Made by a program: the position numbers and the translations under genes. Shown piece by piece: positions 39,676 to 49,043 of a stretch of DNA of 64,000 nucleotides. The notes under the pieces were generated by a model. It was not told where the DNA came from. It made no database searches and saw nothing but the letters and a program-made list of their open reading frames with translations. How positions within the stretch are numbered: the stretch's first letter is position 1; each line of letters starts with the position of its first letter. Origin of the DNA: Acidobacteriaceae bacterium (GTDB lineage Bacteria; Acidobacteriota; Terriglobia; Bryobacterales; Bryobacteraceae); assembly GCA_020247055.1 (NCBI GenBank), contig JADCJL010000173.1:1-64000 (forward strand), written 5' to 3'.

Positions 39676-40728
39676 ATGGCTCAACCCGATCTGGTAACTG
39701 TCACAATCGTCACCTACAACAGCGGCCGCTTCATCAAGCGTTGTCTTGAGTCCGTCCTGGCGCAGAAGTATCCGAGCATGGAGGTTGTTGTCATCGATAA
39801 CAACTCCACCGACGGCACCATCGATATCCTGGAGCAGTTCGACGGGCGGTGCCGGATTTTTTATAACGATCACAACACCGGATTCGCCGCCGCGCAGAAC
39901 CAGGCGATCCACCTCAGCCGGGGCGAATGGATCCTGACCCTCAACCCTGACGTTCTCCTGTTGCCGAATTTCATCGCCCAGTTGGTCGAGGCGGGTTACC
40001 TGCATCCCCGGATCGGCTCGGTCTGCGGCAAACTCCTGACGATCAGCGCGACCTTCGACCTGCCGGACCGCCCGCGCGTCGACTCCACCGGCATCTACTT
40101 CACCCCGATGCTCCGCCACCTCGACCGGGGCAGTCAGGAGATCGACAACGGAGAGTACTCCAACTTTGAGTACGTCTTTGGCGCCACCGCCGCCGCGGCG
40201 CTTTACCGCCGCGAGATGATCGACGATGTTTCGATCGACGGCGAATTCTTCGATTCCGACTTTTTCGTCTATCGCGAAGACGCCGACGTGGCGTGGCGGG
40301 CGCAGCTGCTCGGTTGGCGCTGCCTCTACACCCCGAACCCGCGCGCCTACCACGTCCGCAACGTGCTCCCCGGCAACCGGCGCGCGCTGCCGGCCGAAAT
40401 CAACATGCACTCGGTGAAGAACCGCTTCCTGATGCGGATCAAGAACATGACGGCCGATCTCTACAAGCGGCACTGGTTCTGGATCACGTTCCGGGATGCC
40501 GTGGTGATCGCCTGCTGCTTCACCCGCGAAACCTCCTCGCTCCGGGCCTTCCCCGCAATCATGAAAAGCTGGCGGCGGGTGTGGGCCAAGCGCGAGATCA
40601 TTATGCGGCGGCGCCGGGTGACCGACGAGTACATCGCGAGCTGGTTCCAGGAGGCGCCCGCGGCTCGTCCGGCGCCGAAGCCGACCCCGGCCCGGGTGCA
40701 ATCGCGGCTGCGCACAGCCCGCGGTTAG
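39676..40728 (+). CDS. glycosyltransferase family 2
   Basis: 350 residues. Blocks: VTVTIVTYNSGRFIKRCL, EVVVIDNNSTDGTID, NTGFAAAQNQAIHLS, LTLNPDVLLLPNF and YREDADVAWRAQLLG. The C-terminal part is basic, with many Arg near residue 300, then a Pro/Ala-rich tail that may lie at the membrane. It lies 9 bp after the preceding transferase and 3 bp before the GT4 gene. Probable role in the same glycan. Confidence 0.88.
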   Translation: MAQPDLVTVTIVTYNSGRFIKRCLESVLAQKYPSMEVVVIDNNSTDGTIDILEQFDGRCRIFYNDHNTGFAAAQNQAIHLSRGEWILTLNPDVLLLPNFIAQLVEAGYLHPRIGSVCGKLLTISATFDLPDRPRVDSTGIYFTPMLRHLDRGSQEIDNGEYSNFEYVFGATAAAALYRREMIDDVSIDGEFFDSDFFVYREDADVAWRAQLLGWRCLYTPNPRAYHVRNVLPGNRRALPAEINMHSVKNRFLMRIKNMTADLYKRHWFWITFRDAVVIACCFTRETSSLRAFPAIMKSWRRVWAKREIIMRRRRVTDEYIASWFQEAPAARPAPKPTPARVQSRLRTARG

Positions 40729-40731
40729 TCG

Positions 40732-41820
40732 ATGCGCATTGCGATTGTTGGCACGCGCGGCGTGCCGGCCAACTACGGAGGGTTCGAGACCTTCGCCGAG
40801 GAGTTGGGCCAGCGCCTGGTGGCGCGCGGGCACGAGGTTCTGGTCTACTGCCGGCAGCCGCACCCCGCCAGCCATTACCTGGGCATGCGTCTCTGCACCC
40901 TGCCCACCCTCCGGCACAAGTATCTCGAAACGATCGTCCACACGGCGCTCTCTACCCTGCATCTGCTCACGCAACGGCAGGAGGTAGCCCTGTATTGCAA
41001 CGCCGCCAATGCCATCTTCGCCTGGATGCCGCGGCTGGCCGGCACGCGGGTGGCCTTGAATGTCGACGGTCTCGAACGCAAGCGCAAGAAGTGGAACCGC
41101 CTCGCCAAAGCCTGGTACCGGCTGTCGGAGTGGCTCGCAACGTTCTGTCCGGACCGCGCCGTTTCGGACGCCGTCGCCATCCGGGCCTACTATCGCGAGG
41201 TCTACGGCACCGAGACCACCTTCATCGCCTACGGCGCCGAGATGGGCAAACTGCCGACGCGCGCGGCGCTCGACGAGCTTGGCCTTGCGCCGGAGGCCTA
41301 CTTTCTCTACGTCAGCCGCATGGAGCCGGAAAACAACGCGCTGCTGGTGCGCGAGGCCTTCGAGCAGGTGGAGACGAACCTGCGCCTCGCCCTGATCGGC
41401 GACGCTCCCTACTCGCACGACTACATCGCCCGGGTTCGCGACACGCAGGACCCGCGCATCGTCATGCCCGGGGCCATCTACGGACAGGGGTACAAGGAGC
41501 TGGGCTCCCATTGCTTTGCCTACATCCATGCCACCGAAGTCGGCGGCACGCATCCGGCGCTGATTGAAGCCATGGGGCGGGGCGCGCTGGTGCTCTATCT
41601 CGACACCGAAGAGAACCGCGAGGTTGCCGGCGGCGTGGGACTGCCGTTTACGGCCGCCAGCCTCGCCGATGTCCTGCGCCAGGCGCTGGCCCTACCCGCC
41701 GCCGAGCGGGAGCGGCTGCGGGCGGCGGCGGTCGCCCGCGTGCAGGAACGATACAGCTGGGACGCGGTCACGGACGCCTACCTGGCGCTGTTTGAGGAGT
41801 TATGCACCGATCGTGGTTAG
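40732..41820 (+). CDS. glycosyltransferase family 4 with DUF1972 N-terminal domain
   Basis: 362 residues. The N-terminal DUF1972 block RIAIVGTRGVPANYGGFETF is diagnostic, followed by LYCNAANAIFAWMPRLAG and LNVDGLERKRKKWNRLAKAW. The C-terminal Rossmann half shows YFLYVSRMEPENNALLV and the acidic loop EVGGTHPALIEAMGRG. Such retaining GT-B enzymes are often rhamnosyl- or other sugar transferases in O-antigen and exopolysaccharide clusters. The 3' end overlaps alr by 19 bp. Confidence 0.92.
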   Translation: MRIAIVGTRGVPANYGGFETFAEELGQRLVARGHEVLVYCRQPHPASHYLGMRLCTLPTLRHKYLETIVHTALSTLHLLTQRQEVALYCNAANAIFAWMPRLAGTRVALNVDGLERKRKKWNRLAKAWYRLSEWLATFCPDRAVSDAVAIRAYYREVYGTETTFIAYGAEMGKLPTRAALDELGLAPEAYFLYVSRMEPENNALLVREAFEQVETNLRLALIGDAPYSHDYIARVRDTQDPRIVMPGAIYGQGYKELGSHCFAYIHATEVGGTHPALIEAMGRGALVLYLDTEENREVAGGVGLPFTAASLADVLRQALALPAAERERLRAAAVARVQERYSWDAVTDAYLALFEELCTDRG

Positions 41821-42902
41821 AAGTCTCGCTCGGACGGATCGCCGGGAACTTCCGGGCCGTTCGCGCGATGGTAGGGCAGCCGGTGGCGGTGATGCCCGTC
41901 GTCAAGGCCGATGCCTACCGGCACGGCGCGGTGGCGGTGGCCCGGGCGCTCGAGCAGGCCGGGGCGCAGTGGCTGGCCGTCAGCAATGTGCAGGAAGGCG
42001 CCGTGCTGCGCGACGCCGGTATCCAGACGCGGATTCTGGTCATGGCCGATTTTCTCCCCGGCAGCCGCGAGGCGTTCTTTGACTACGGGCTCACCCCGGT
42101 GCTGCACGACCTTGACGAGGTAGCCGAACTCGAGCACCTCGCCGCGCGCCGCGCGCAGCCCACCGCCTTCCACCTGAAGATCGACAGCGGCATGGGACGG
42201 CTCGGAGTGCGCGATGCGGCCGCGCCCGTGGCCGCGGCCGTACAGGCGTGCCGGACCGCCCAGTTGGAGGGCCTGATGACCCACTTCGCCTCCGCCGCCG
42301 ACTACGGCTCGGCGCAGACGGCGGAGCAGACCCGGTACTTCTTCGACCTCCTCGCCGCGAGCGGCCTGCGCCCGGCCTACATTCATCTGTCGAGCACCAT
42401 CCCGATCGCCTACGGCCGGCGCGAGGCGTGGGGAAACATGGTCCGGCCGGGGCACGCCATCTACGGCTACATCTCCCCGGCCAAAGGCCCGGCGCCGGAC
42501 CGCGAACTCGCCGTCACCCCCGCGCTGACCTGGAAGACCTGCGTGCTCACCGTGAAGGACATCCCGGCCGGCGCCGCCATCGGTTACGGCGCCATGTTCC
42601 GCGCCCCCAAGCCGATGCGCATCGCCATCCTGGCCGCGGGTTATGCCGACGGCTACCCGCACCGGCTCTCGAACAAGGGCAAGGTGCTGGTGCAGGGGCG
42701 CGTGTGTCCGGTCATCGGGGCCGTCTCGATGGACGTGACCACCATCGACGTCACCGCCGTGCCCGCGCTGCGGCCGGGCGACCCGGTGACGCTGCTCGGC
42801 GGTGAAGTCGACGCCCAACAGATTGCCCGCACGGCCGGAACCATCTCCTATGCGGTGCTGTGCGGCATCAGCTCGCGCGTGGCGCGGATGTTTGTCGACT
42901 AG
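41802..42902 (+). CDS. alr: alanine racemase
   Basis: 366 residues, normal length. The PLP lysine is Lys35 in PVVKADAYRHGAV, and the second catalytic residue is Tyr262 in AIGYGAMFRAP. Other family blocks: HLKIDSGMGRLGVRD, NMVRPGHAIYGYI and VIGAVSMDVTTIDVT. The enzyme interconverts L- and D-alanine for peptidoglycan. It overlaps the end of the glycosyltransferase gene, linking it to the envelope-glycan run, and its own end overlaps convergently with the M24-like gene by 4 bp. Confidence 0.96.
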   Translation: MHRSWLEVSLGRIAGNFRAVRAMVGQPVAVMPVVKADAYRHGAVAVARALEQAGAQWLAVSNVQEGAVLRDAGIQTRILVMADFLPGSREAFFDYGLTPVLHDLDEVAELEHLAARRAQPTAFHLKIDSGMGRLGVRDAAAPVAAAVQACRTAQLEGLMTHFASAADYGSAQTAEQTRYFFDLLAASGLRPAYIHLSSTIPIAYGRREAWGNMVRPGHAIYGYISPAKGPAPDRELAVTPALTWKTCVLTVKDIPAGAAIGYGAMFRAPKPMRIAILAAGYADGYPHRLSNKGKVLVQGRVCPVIGAVSMDVTTIDVTAVPALRPGDPVTLLGGEVDAQQIARTAGTISYAVLCGISSRVARMFVD

Positions 42903-44239
42903 CGCTCGACGCCAATCAAAACGTTGGGTTCAAACAGGTACGGCGGCACAATGCCGCACAGGTCGCCGAGAGGCAGCACCTCGACGGGCAGCGCGAAGCC
43001 GAGCACCCCGGTCATGAACTCGCGGCGTTGCTCGATGCGCGCCCAGATGGCCGGGTAGCGTTCGGCGAGCGTGGCCCGGAGCGGGGCGTCGGCTAAGGCG
43101 TAGCTATCCTCCATGCGCGTCGACGAGAAGCGCGGCGAACTCGGAATGATGTCGGACTGCATGATCATGCCGCTCGCGAGCGGTTCGGTCGAGCCGGCGT
43201 AGATGGGCGACCCGGGCCACTCGTCGTAGTGGATCAGGTGGCCGGGGTTGAGAAAAATGCCGTACTGATCAAAGGGCAGCAGGCGATGGATGAGGTCAAA
43301 CAGCTCGCCGCCGGGGCGGCCGAGAGTGAGATGTTCAAACCAGGCGGCCAGGGCGGCCACGTAGGGCCCGGCGAACTCGTCAAGGTAGCCGGCCGGGGCG
43401 TCGTTCGCGTCGAAGCCCAGCCAGCCGCAGCGGCAGCAGTTGCTGCCCCAGTAGCTGACATTGGCCGAAAAAAACTCGCCGCGGCGGATGACGTTGCCGC
43501 TCGGGCTGGCCAGGCTGACGCGGCTGGGGCCGGTCTTCACCGTCCAGTGGCAGGACATGGGAAGGCCGTTGTAGCCGCCCTGGGCGGCGACCTGGTAGTC
43601 GACCAGGCCTTCGCGCAGGCCAAACAGGATGCGGCGCATCGCCTCGGCCGTGGCGCTGTTGGTGTATTCGAAATAGGCGATCTCCCAGGGCGTGGCCCGG
43701 GCGCGGAGCCGCGTAAAAGCGCGCGTGGCGTTCTCGATGGGAGCGAACTCGCGCAGCAGGTCGACGAGGTACGAGGGCAGGTCGCACTGCCCCGGCTCGT
43801 CATAATCCTTCCAACCCACGACACCGATTTTCGCTACGCCACCCAGGCCCTCGGCCGTGAAGATCTCCCGCAGCGTGCGGCCGTGGCCGCGCGGCTGGTC
43901 CATCAGCGAAAACGGCGCGTAGACCTCGCCGCGCAGCAGACCGGCCGTGTACAGTCCGCTGATGCGGAGATAGCCGATGCATTCGTTGCCGACGAGCAGC
44001 AGCGGCGTACCGTCGGCCGGCAGCAGCAGCAGCGCCTCTTCAAAGCGCGGATCAAAACCCGTGGCCCACAGGAGATTAGCGTAGTGTTCGCGGTCGCCGT
44101 AGACGAGCAGATGCGAGTAGCCAAGCGCCCGGGCGCGCGCCAGGCGGGGCGTCAACTCGGCCGCGTCGGCCCACGGGATGGCTTCCACCGGTCCGGTGTC
44201 CGGCCATTCGGCTTCAATGAGGGTGTGGGTCCAGGGCAT
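42899..44239 (-). CDS. M24-fold (Xaa-Pro aminopeptidase-like) protein lacking the usual metal ligands
   Basis: 446 residues. An N-terminal creatinase-like domain (LARARALGYSHLLVYGDREH, LLLPADGTPLLLVGNE) precedes a pita-bread domain from about residue 190. The position of the two Asp ligands reads FFSANVSYWGSNCCRCGWLG, with no Asp. The His-containing block is NPGHLIHYDEWPGSPIY, but the Glu ligand positions read SGMIMQSDIIPS. Metal-dependent peptidase activity therefore seems unlikely; a non-metal hydrolase like creatinase, or a binding role, is possible. It faces alr convergently, and a Gfo/Idh/MocA gene is divergent. Confidence 0.8.
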   Translation of the reverse strand: MPWTHTLIEAEWPDTGPVEAIPWADAAELTPRLARARALGYSHLLVYGDREHYANLLWATGFDPRFEEALLLLPADGTPLLLVGNECIGYLRISGLYTAGLLRGEVYAPFSLMDQPRGHGRTLREIFTAEGLGGVAKIGVVGWKDYDEPGQCDLPSYLVDLLREFAPIENATRAFTRLRARATPWEIAYFEYTNSATAEAMRRILFGLREGLVDYQVAAQGGYNGLPMSCHWTVKTGPSRVSLASPSGNVIRRGEFFSANVSYWGSNCCRCGWLGFDANDAPAGYLDEFAGPYVAALAAWFEHLTLGRPGGELFDLIHRLLPFDQYGIFLNPGHLIHYDEWPGSPIYAGSTEPLASGMIMQSDIIPSSPRFSSTRMEDSYALADAPLRATLAERYPAIWARIEQRREFMTGVLGFALPVEVLPLGDLCGIVPPYLFEPNVLIGVER

Positions 44240-44292
44240 GGGCTAGCGAAGAGGCTCGACGGGATAGGCCGCCATGAAGAGACAATAGCACC

Positions 44293-45234
44293 ATGAGCAA
44301 AATCGTGAACTGGCTGGTGATCGGCGTGGGCGATATCACGCGCAAGCGGGTGCTGCCGGCGATCGCCGCGCACGACCGGAGCCGCCTGCGGGGCATCGTC
44401 ACCCGGTCGCCCGCCAAGGCCGCGCCCTACGGCTGCCCCGCCTACGCAACGCTCGAAGAGGCGCTGCGCGATCCGGAGATCGACGCCGTTTACGTCGGCA
44501 CGCCCGTTGCGCTGCACGCCCGCCAAACAGTGGCCGCGCTGCAGGCCGGGCGCGCCGTGCTGTGCGAAAAGCCGATGGCCATGAACTATCCCGAGGCCCG
44601 CGATATGGTGGCCGCGGCCCGGGACACGGGCCAGTTGTTTGGCGTCGCCTACTACCGGCGGCTCTATCCCAATCTGCAGCGGGCCAAGGCGCTCCTCGCG
44701 GCCGGGGCCATCGGCCAGCCGGTCTTTTGTCAGGCGACCAGTCACAGCTGGGTGCCCCCCGGCATCGAGCGGGATTACTGGCGCTTTGATCCGGCGCTGG
44801 CCGGCGGCGGGCCGCTCTACGACATCGCCTCGCACCGGATCGACCTGATGAATTTTCTGTTCGGCAACCCGGAACAGGCCACCGGAGCGGCTTCGAACGC
44901 CGTCCATCAATATGCCGTCGAAGACAACGCCACCGTGCTGATCGAGTACCCGCGGGGCGTGCGCGGCATGGTCGACGTGCGCTGGCACAGTAAGGTAGAG
45001 CGCGATGAGTTCCGGATTGTGGGCACCGACGGGGCCGTCGAGCTGACGCCACTCAACAGCGGCCGCCTCACGTGGCCGGGAGGGACGGAGGAGCTGCCGC
45101 CGCACGCCAACCTCCACTACCCGCTGGTCGCGCATTTTGCGGACGCCCTGCTGGACGGAACGCCGTTGTTGTCGACGGGCGAGACGGCGCTCTGGACAGA
45201 CTGGGTGACGGCGAAGGTTGCAGTACGGTTATGA
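44293..45234 (+). CDS. Gfo/Idh/MocA family oxidoreductase
   Basis: 313 residues. N-terminal Rossmann fold: NWLVIGVGDITRKRVLPAI, then DAVYVGTPVALHARQTVAAL and the hallmark GRAVLCEKPMAMNYPEA. The C-terminal domain has GGGPLYDIASHRIDLMNFLF, with the His/Asp that takes part in catalysis. NAD(P)-linked oxidation or reduction of a sugar or sugar-like ring is expected; the substrate is unknown. It is 40 bp upstream of the Kgd gene on the same strand and divergent from the M24-like gene. Confidence 0.93.
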   Translation: MSKIVNWLVIGVGDITRKRVLPAIAAHDRSRLRGIVTRSPAKAAPYGCPAYATLEEALRDPEIDAVYVGTPVALHARQTVAALQAGRAVLCEKPMAMNYPEARDMVAAARDTGQLFGVAYYRRLYPNLQRAKALLAAGAIGQPVFCQATSHSWVPPGIERDYWRFDPALAGGGPLYDIASHRIDLMNFLFGNPEQATGAASNAVHQYAVEDNATVLIEYPRGVRGMVDVRWHSKVERDEFRIVGTDGAVELTPLNSGRLTWPGGTEELPPHANLHYPLVAHFADALLDGTPLLSTGETALWTDWVTAKVAVRL

Positions 45235-45274
45235 TAAAAGTTAAACGCCGCGTCTGCGCCGCGTACGCCTCTCC

Positions 45275-48200
45275 ATGCCGGAAAGTACAAAAATCGATGT
45301 AAACAGTTGGCTCGAAGAAGAGCTCTATCAGCAGTACAAGAACAACCACAGCTTTGTGGACGAAAGCTGGCAGAGCCAGTTTGCCGCTGATAAGGGAAAC
45401 GGCGCCGTTGCGGCCGCCCCGCCGCCGCCCCCGGCGCCCGCTCCCTCTCCTGCCGCCCCCGCCGCTCCCAGCCCTGCGGCGGCCACCGGGTTAACCACCC
45501 AGACCAAGGCGGTCGAGAGCAAGCCGGCGCCGGGCAAAGAGCTCGACTCCTCCGAGCAGCTCGTGCCGCTGCGCGGCGCTCCGGCCCGGTTGGCCGAGAA
45601 CATGACGATGTCGCTGGCCATCCCCACGGCGACCAGCCAGCGCTCGATCCCCGTGAAGGTGATCGACGAAAACCGGCGCATCATCAATCAGCACCGCTCG
45701 CTGCTGGGCCACTCGAAGATCTCCTACACCCACATCATCGGCTGGGCCATCGTGAAGGCGGCGCAGGCCAATCCGGCGTTGAACTGCGCCTACGCCGAAC
45801 AGGGCAAGGACCCGTTCAAGATCGTCCGCAACCATATCAATCTGGGTCTTGCCATCGACCTGCCGTCCCGCGACGGCGGCCGCGCCCTGGTGGTGCCGAA
45901 CATCAAGAACGCCGGCGCCTTGACCTTCTCGCAGTATCTGAAGGGCTACGACGACCTCGTCCAGCGCGGCCGCAAGGGCAAGCTCACCGTGGCTGACTTC
46001 GCGGGCACCTCCATTTCGCTGACCAACCCGGGCACGGTAGGCACCGTGGGTTCCATCCCCCGCCTCATGCCCGGCCAGGGCTGCATTATCGCCACCGGCG
46101 CCATCGACTTTCCGGCCGAATATCAGGGCGTCGCCGACGAGATGCGGGCCATGCTGGGCATCGGCAAGGTGATGATGGTCACCTGTACCTACGACCACCG
46201 CATTATTCAAGGCGCCGAGAGCGGCGCCTTCCTTGGCAAGCTCCAAGGCCTGCTGCAGGGCGAGGATAACTTCTACAGCGAGATCTTCCACGATCTGCGC
46301 ATGCCGCACCAGCCCGTCAAATGGGAACCGGATCGCGCGGCGATGACGCGCCCGGCCGGCGGCTTCCGCCAGGTGGAGATCGGCAAAGAGAGCTCGGTCC
46401 TGCAGTTGATCAACGCCTACCGGATGCGCGGCCATCTGATTGCCGACCTCGATCCGCTCGGCTCGGAGATTCAATACCACCCCGAACTCGACCCGGCGCA
46501 CTACGGCCTGACGATCTGGGACCTTGATCGCGAGTTTGTCACCGGGTCGCTGGGCGCTTCGGTGGGCGAAGGGGCGCCGCATCTGGTGGCCACCCTCCGC
46601 GAACTGCTCGAGAAGATGCGGCAGACCTACTGCGGCAAGATCGGCTGCGAGTACATGTACATCCAGTCGCCCGAGCAGAAGACCTGGCTGCAGCAGCGCA
46701 TGGAACCACAGGCCAATAACTGGCCGCTCGGTGAAGGCGACCGCGTTCGTGCGCTCGAACGCGTGCTCGAAGCCGAAGGCTTTGAACAGTTCCTCGGCAA
46801 CCGGTTTGTGGGCCACAAGCGGTTTTCGCTCGAAGGCGGCGAATCGACGGTGGCGATTCTCGACGAGATCGTCGTGCGCGCGGCCGACCATCTGGCGCAC
46901 GAGATCGTCATCGGCATGGCGCACCGCGGCCGGCTGAACATCCTTACCAACATCATCGGCAAGAAGCCGGAGCTGATCTTCAGCGAGTTTGAAGGCAACC
47001 CGTACGAGGGCTCGATTCAGGGCTCGGGCGACGTGAAGTATCACCTCGGGGCGAGCGGCGTGCGGCGGTCGCCGTCGGGCCGGGAGATTGTCGTCAGCGT
47101 GGCGCCAAATCCCTCCCATCTGGAAGCCGTGAACCCGGTGGTGGAAGGCATTGTCCGGCCCAAGCAGGACCGGCTGGGCGACGCCAAGCGCGAGCGCGTC
47201 ATCCCGCTGCTGATCCACGGCGATGCCGCGTTTATCGGGCAGGGCGTGGTGGCCGAGACGCTGAACATGTCGCAGCTTGAAGGCTACACCACCGGCGGCA
47301 CGATTCACGTCGTCATCAACAACCAGATCGGATTCACGGCCCAGCCGGAATCCTACCGCAGTTCCCTCTACGCCACCGATGTGGCCCGGATTGTCGACGC
47401 CCCCATTTTCCACGTCAACGGCGACGATCCGGAGGCCTGCATCCGCGTCGCCCAACTGGCCTTCGACTTCCGGCAGCGTTTCAAAAAAGACGTGGTCATC
47501 GATATGATCTGCTACCGCCGCCACGGCCATAACGAGGGCGACGAGCCGAGCTACACCCAGCCGATCATGTACCACAAGATTCGCCCGCAGCCGTCGGTGG
47601 CTACCCTGTTCGCCGAACGGCTGGTCCGCGAAAAGGTGATCTCGGCCGACGAAGTCGACCGCATGAAGAAGGCGATTACGCAGCGGCTGAGCGAAGCCCA
47701 GGTGCGCAGCCAGGCCAATGCCCAGCAGTACGAGTTCCAGGAACTGGCCGTGGTGGATGAATCCGACGTCCGGCGCGAGATTCCGCAGACGGCCGTGGAC
47801 CGTTCCATTCTCGAACGCGTTATCTACGGCTCGACGACCTTCCCGGAGGACTTCCAGGTCCATCCCAAACTGAAGAGCTTCATCGACAAGCGGCTGCAGA
47901 TGCTCGACGGCGGACCGGTGGACTGGGCCGCGGCCGAAGCGCTGGCCTTTGGCACGCTGGTTCTCGAAGGTACCCCGGTGCGGTTGAGCGGTCAGGATTC
48001 CGGCCGCGGCACCTTCTCGCAGCGCCACCTCGTCTTCTCGGACGCCGAAACCGGCGAACGCTACATCCCGATGCAGCACCTCGAGCCCAACCAGGCGCGG
48101 ATTGAGGTCTGGGACTCCTGCCTGAGCGAATACGCCGTGATGGGTTTCGAGTTCGGCTACTCGGTGGCCGACCCGCTGTGTCTCGTGCTGTGGGAAGCGC

Positions 48201-49012
48201 AGTTTGGCGACTTCGCCAACGGCGCGCAGATCATGATCGACCAGTTCATCACCTGCTCGCAGCAGAAGTGGGGCCAGCCGAGCGGTCTGGTGCTGCTGCT
48301 GCCGCACGGGCAGGAGGGACAAGGTCCCGAGCACTCCTCGGCCCGCCTCGAACGCTTCCTTACGCTGTGCGCCGAGGACAACATTCAGGTGGTCTACCCG
48401 ACCACGGCCGTGCAGTACTTCCACGTGCTGCGCCGCCAGATGCACGGCGGAGACGACCGCCGCGGCATGCGGAAACCCCTGGTTGTGTTTACGCCGAAGG
48501 GGATGCTGCGTCTGCCCCGGGCCAGTTCCACGCTGACCGACCTGACCAAGGGCGGCTTCTGCGAAATCCTTGGCGATACGGCCCTGACCGAGGCGACGCG
48601 GGTGAAGCGCGTGATTCTGTCCACCGGCAAGGTGCACTACGATCTCGCCGAAGCTCGCGAGAAGAAGGGCGTAACCAACATTGCGCTCATCCGCATTGAG
48701 CAGATCTACCCGTTCCCGACCGCGGAGCTGCAGGATGTGCTGGCGCGCTACCCCGTGACGGCCGAGGTCTGCTTCGTGCAGGAGGAGCCGCGCAATATGG
48801 GCGCGTGGCGTTTTGTACGCGAACATGTGCAGCCGCTGCTCGACAGCAGCCGCCGGGCTCTGCGCTACATTGGCCGGGACGAGTCAGCGAGCCCGGCGCC
48901 GGGCTCGCTCAAGCGGCATAACTTCGAGCAGGCGGACCTGGTGCAGGAGGCCATGGATGCCTCCTCAAAGCCGCAGCCGCGGACCCGTCTGGTCGCCCGC
49001 AGGAAAGGATAA
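45275..49012 (+). CDS. kgd: multifunctional 2-oxoglutarate metabolism enzyme Kgd (E2o-E1o fusion)
   Basis: 1245 residues. The short N-terminal segment (WLEEELYQQYKNNHSFVDES) and Pro/Ala linker (about 50-75) match the Kgd/OdhA start. An E2 acyltransferase core follows at about 85-340, with TYDHRIIQGAESGAFLG (His308); no lipoyl domain is present. From about 380 comes the thiamine-dependent E1: IGMAHRGRLNILTNIIGK, SGDVKYHLGASG, HVNGDDPEACIRVAQLAFD, RRHGHNEGDEPSYTQP, then LVLLLPHGQEGQGPEHSS. The family converts 2-oxoglutarate to succinyl-CoA with a shared E2/E3, or to succinic semialdehyde. This fused form is best known from Actinobacteria. A hairpin follows at 49020-49043. Confidence 0.95.
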   Translation: MPESTKIDVNSWLEEELYQQYKNNHSFVDESWQSQFAADKGNGAVAAAPPPPPAPAPSPAAPAAPSPAAATGLTTQTKAVESKPAPGKELDSSEQLVPLRGAPARLAENMTMSLAIPTATSQRSIPVKVIDENRRIINQHRSLLGHSKISYTHIIGWAIVKAAQANPALNCAYAEQGKDPFKIVRNHINLGLAIDLPSRDGGRALVVPNIKNAGALTFSQYLKGYDDLVQRGRKGKLTVADFAGTSISLTNPGTVGTVGSIPRLMPGQGCIIATGAIDFPAEYQGVADEMRAMLGIGKVMMVTCTYDHRIIQGAESGAFLGKLQGLLQGEDNFYSEIFHDLRMPHQPVKWEPDRAAMTRPAGGFRQVEIGKESSVLQLINAYRMRGHLIADLDPLGSEIQYHPELDPAHYGLTIWDLDREFVTGSLGASVGEGAPHLVATLRELLEKMRQTYCGKIGCEYMYIQSPEQKTWLQQRMEPQANNWPLGEGDRVRALERVLEAEGFEQFLGNRFVGHKRFSLEGGESTVAILDEIVVRAADHLAHEIVIGMAHRGRLNILTNIIGKKPELIFSEFEGNPYEGSIQGSGDVKYHLGASGVRRSPSGREIVVSVAPNPSHLEAVNPVVEGIVRPKQDRLGDAKRERVIPLLIHGDAAFIGQGVVAETLNMSQLEGYTTGGTIHVVINNQIGFTAQPESYRSSLYATDVARIVDAPIFHVNGDDPEACIRVAQLAFDFRQRFKKDVVIDMICYRRHGHNEGDEPSYTQPIMYHKIRPQPSVATLFAERLVREKVISADEVDRMKKAITQRLSEAQVRSQANAQQYEFQELAVVDESDVRREIPQTAVDRSILERVIYGSTTFPEDFQVHPKLKSFIDKRLQMLDGGPVDWAAAEALAFGTLVLEGTPVRLSGQDSGRGTFSQRHLVFSDAETGERYIPMQHLEPNQARIEVWDSCLSEYAVMGFEFGYSVADPLCLVLWEAQFGDFANGAQIMIDQFITCSQQKWGQPSGLVLLLPHGQEGQGPEHSSARLERFLTLCAEDNIQVVYPTTAVQYFHVLRRQMHGGDDRRGMRKPLVVFTPKGMLRLPRASSTLTDLTKGGFCEILGDTALTEATRVKRVILSTGKVHYDLAEAREKKGVTNIALIRIEQIYPFPTAELQDVLARYPVTAEVCFVQEEPRNMGAWRFVREHVQPLLDSSRRALRYIGRDESASPAPGSLKRHNFEQADLVQEAMDASSKPQPRTRLVARRKG

Positions 49013-49019
49013 CCGCCGG

Positions 49020-49043
49020 GCGGGCCGCTTCCCCGCGGCCCGC
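49020..49043. terminator. GC hairpin between kgd and the TPR gene
   Basis: A perfect 9-bp stem GCGGGCCGC / GCGGCCCGC with loop TTCCCC fills the 30-bp gap between the two convergent genes and touches the stop codon of the TPR gene. No T run follows, so termination strength is unclear. Confidence 0.6.

Noticed and set aside
45491-48826. An open minus-strand frame of 1111 codons opposite kgd
   Set aside because: It is Arg/His/Gly/Ala-rich with no domains and follows from GC-rich codon use in kgd on the other strand.
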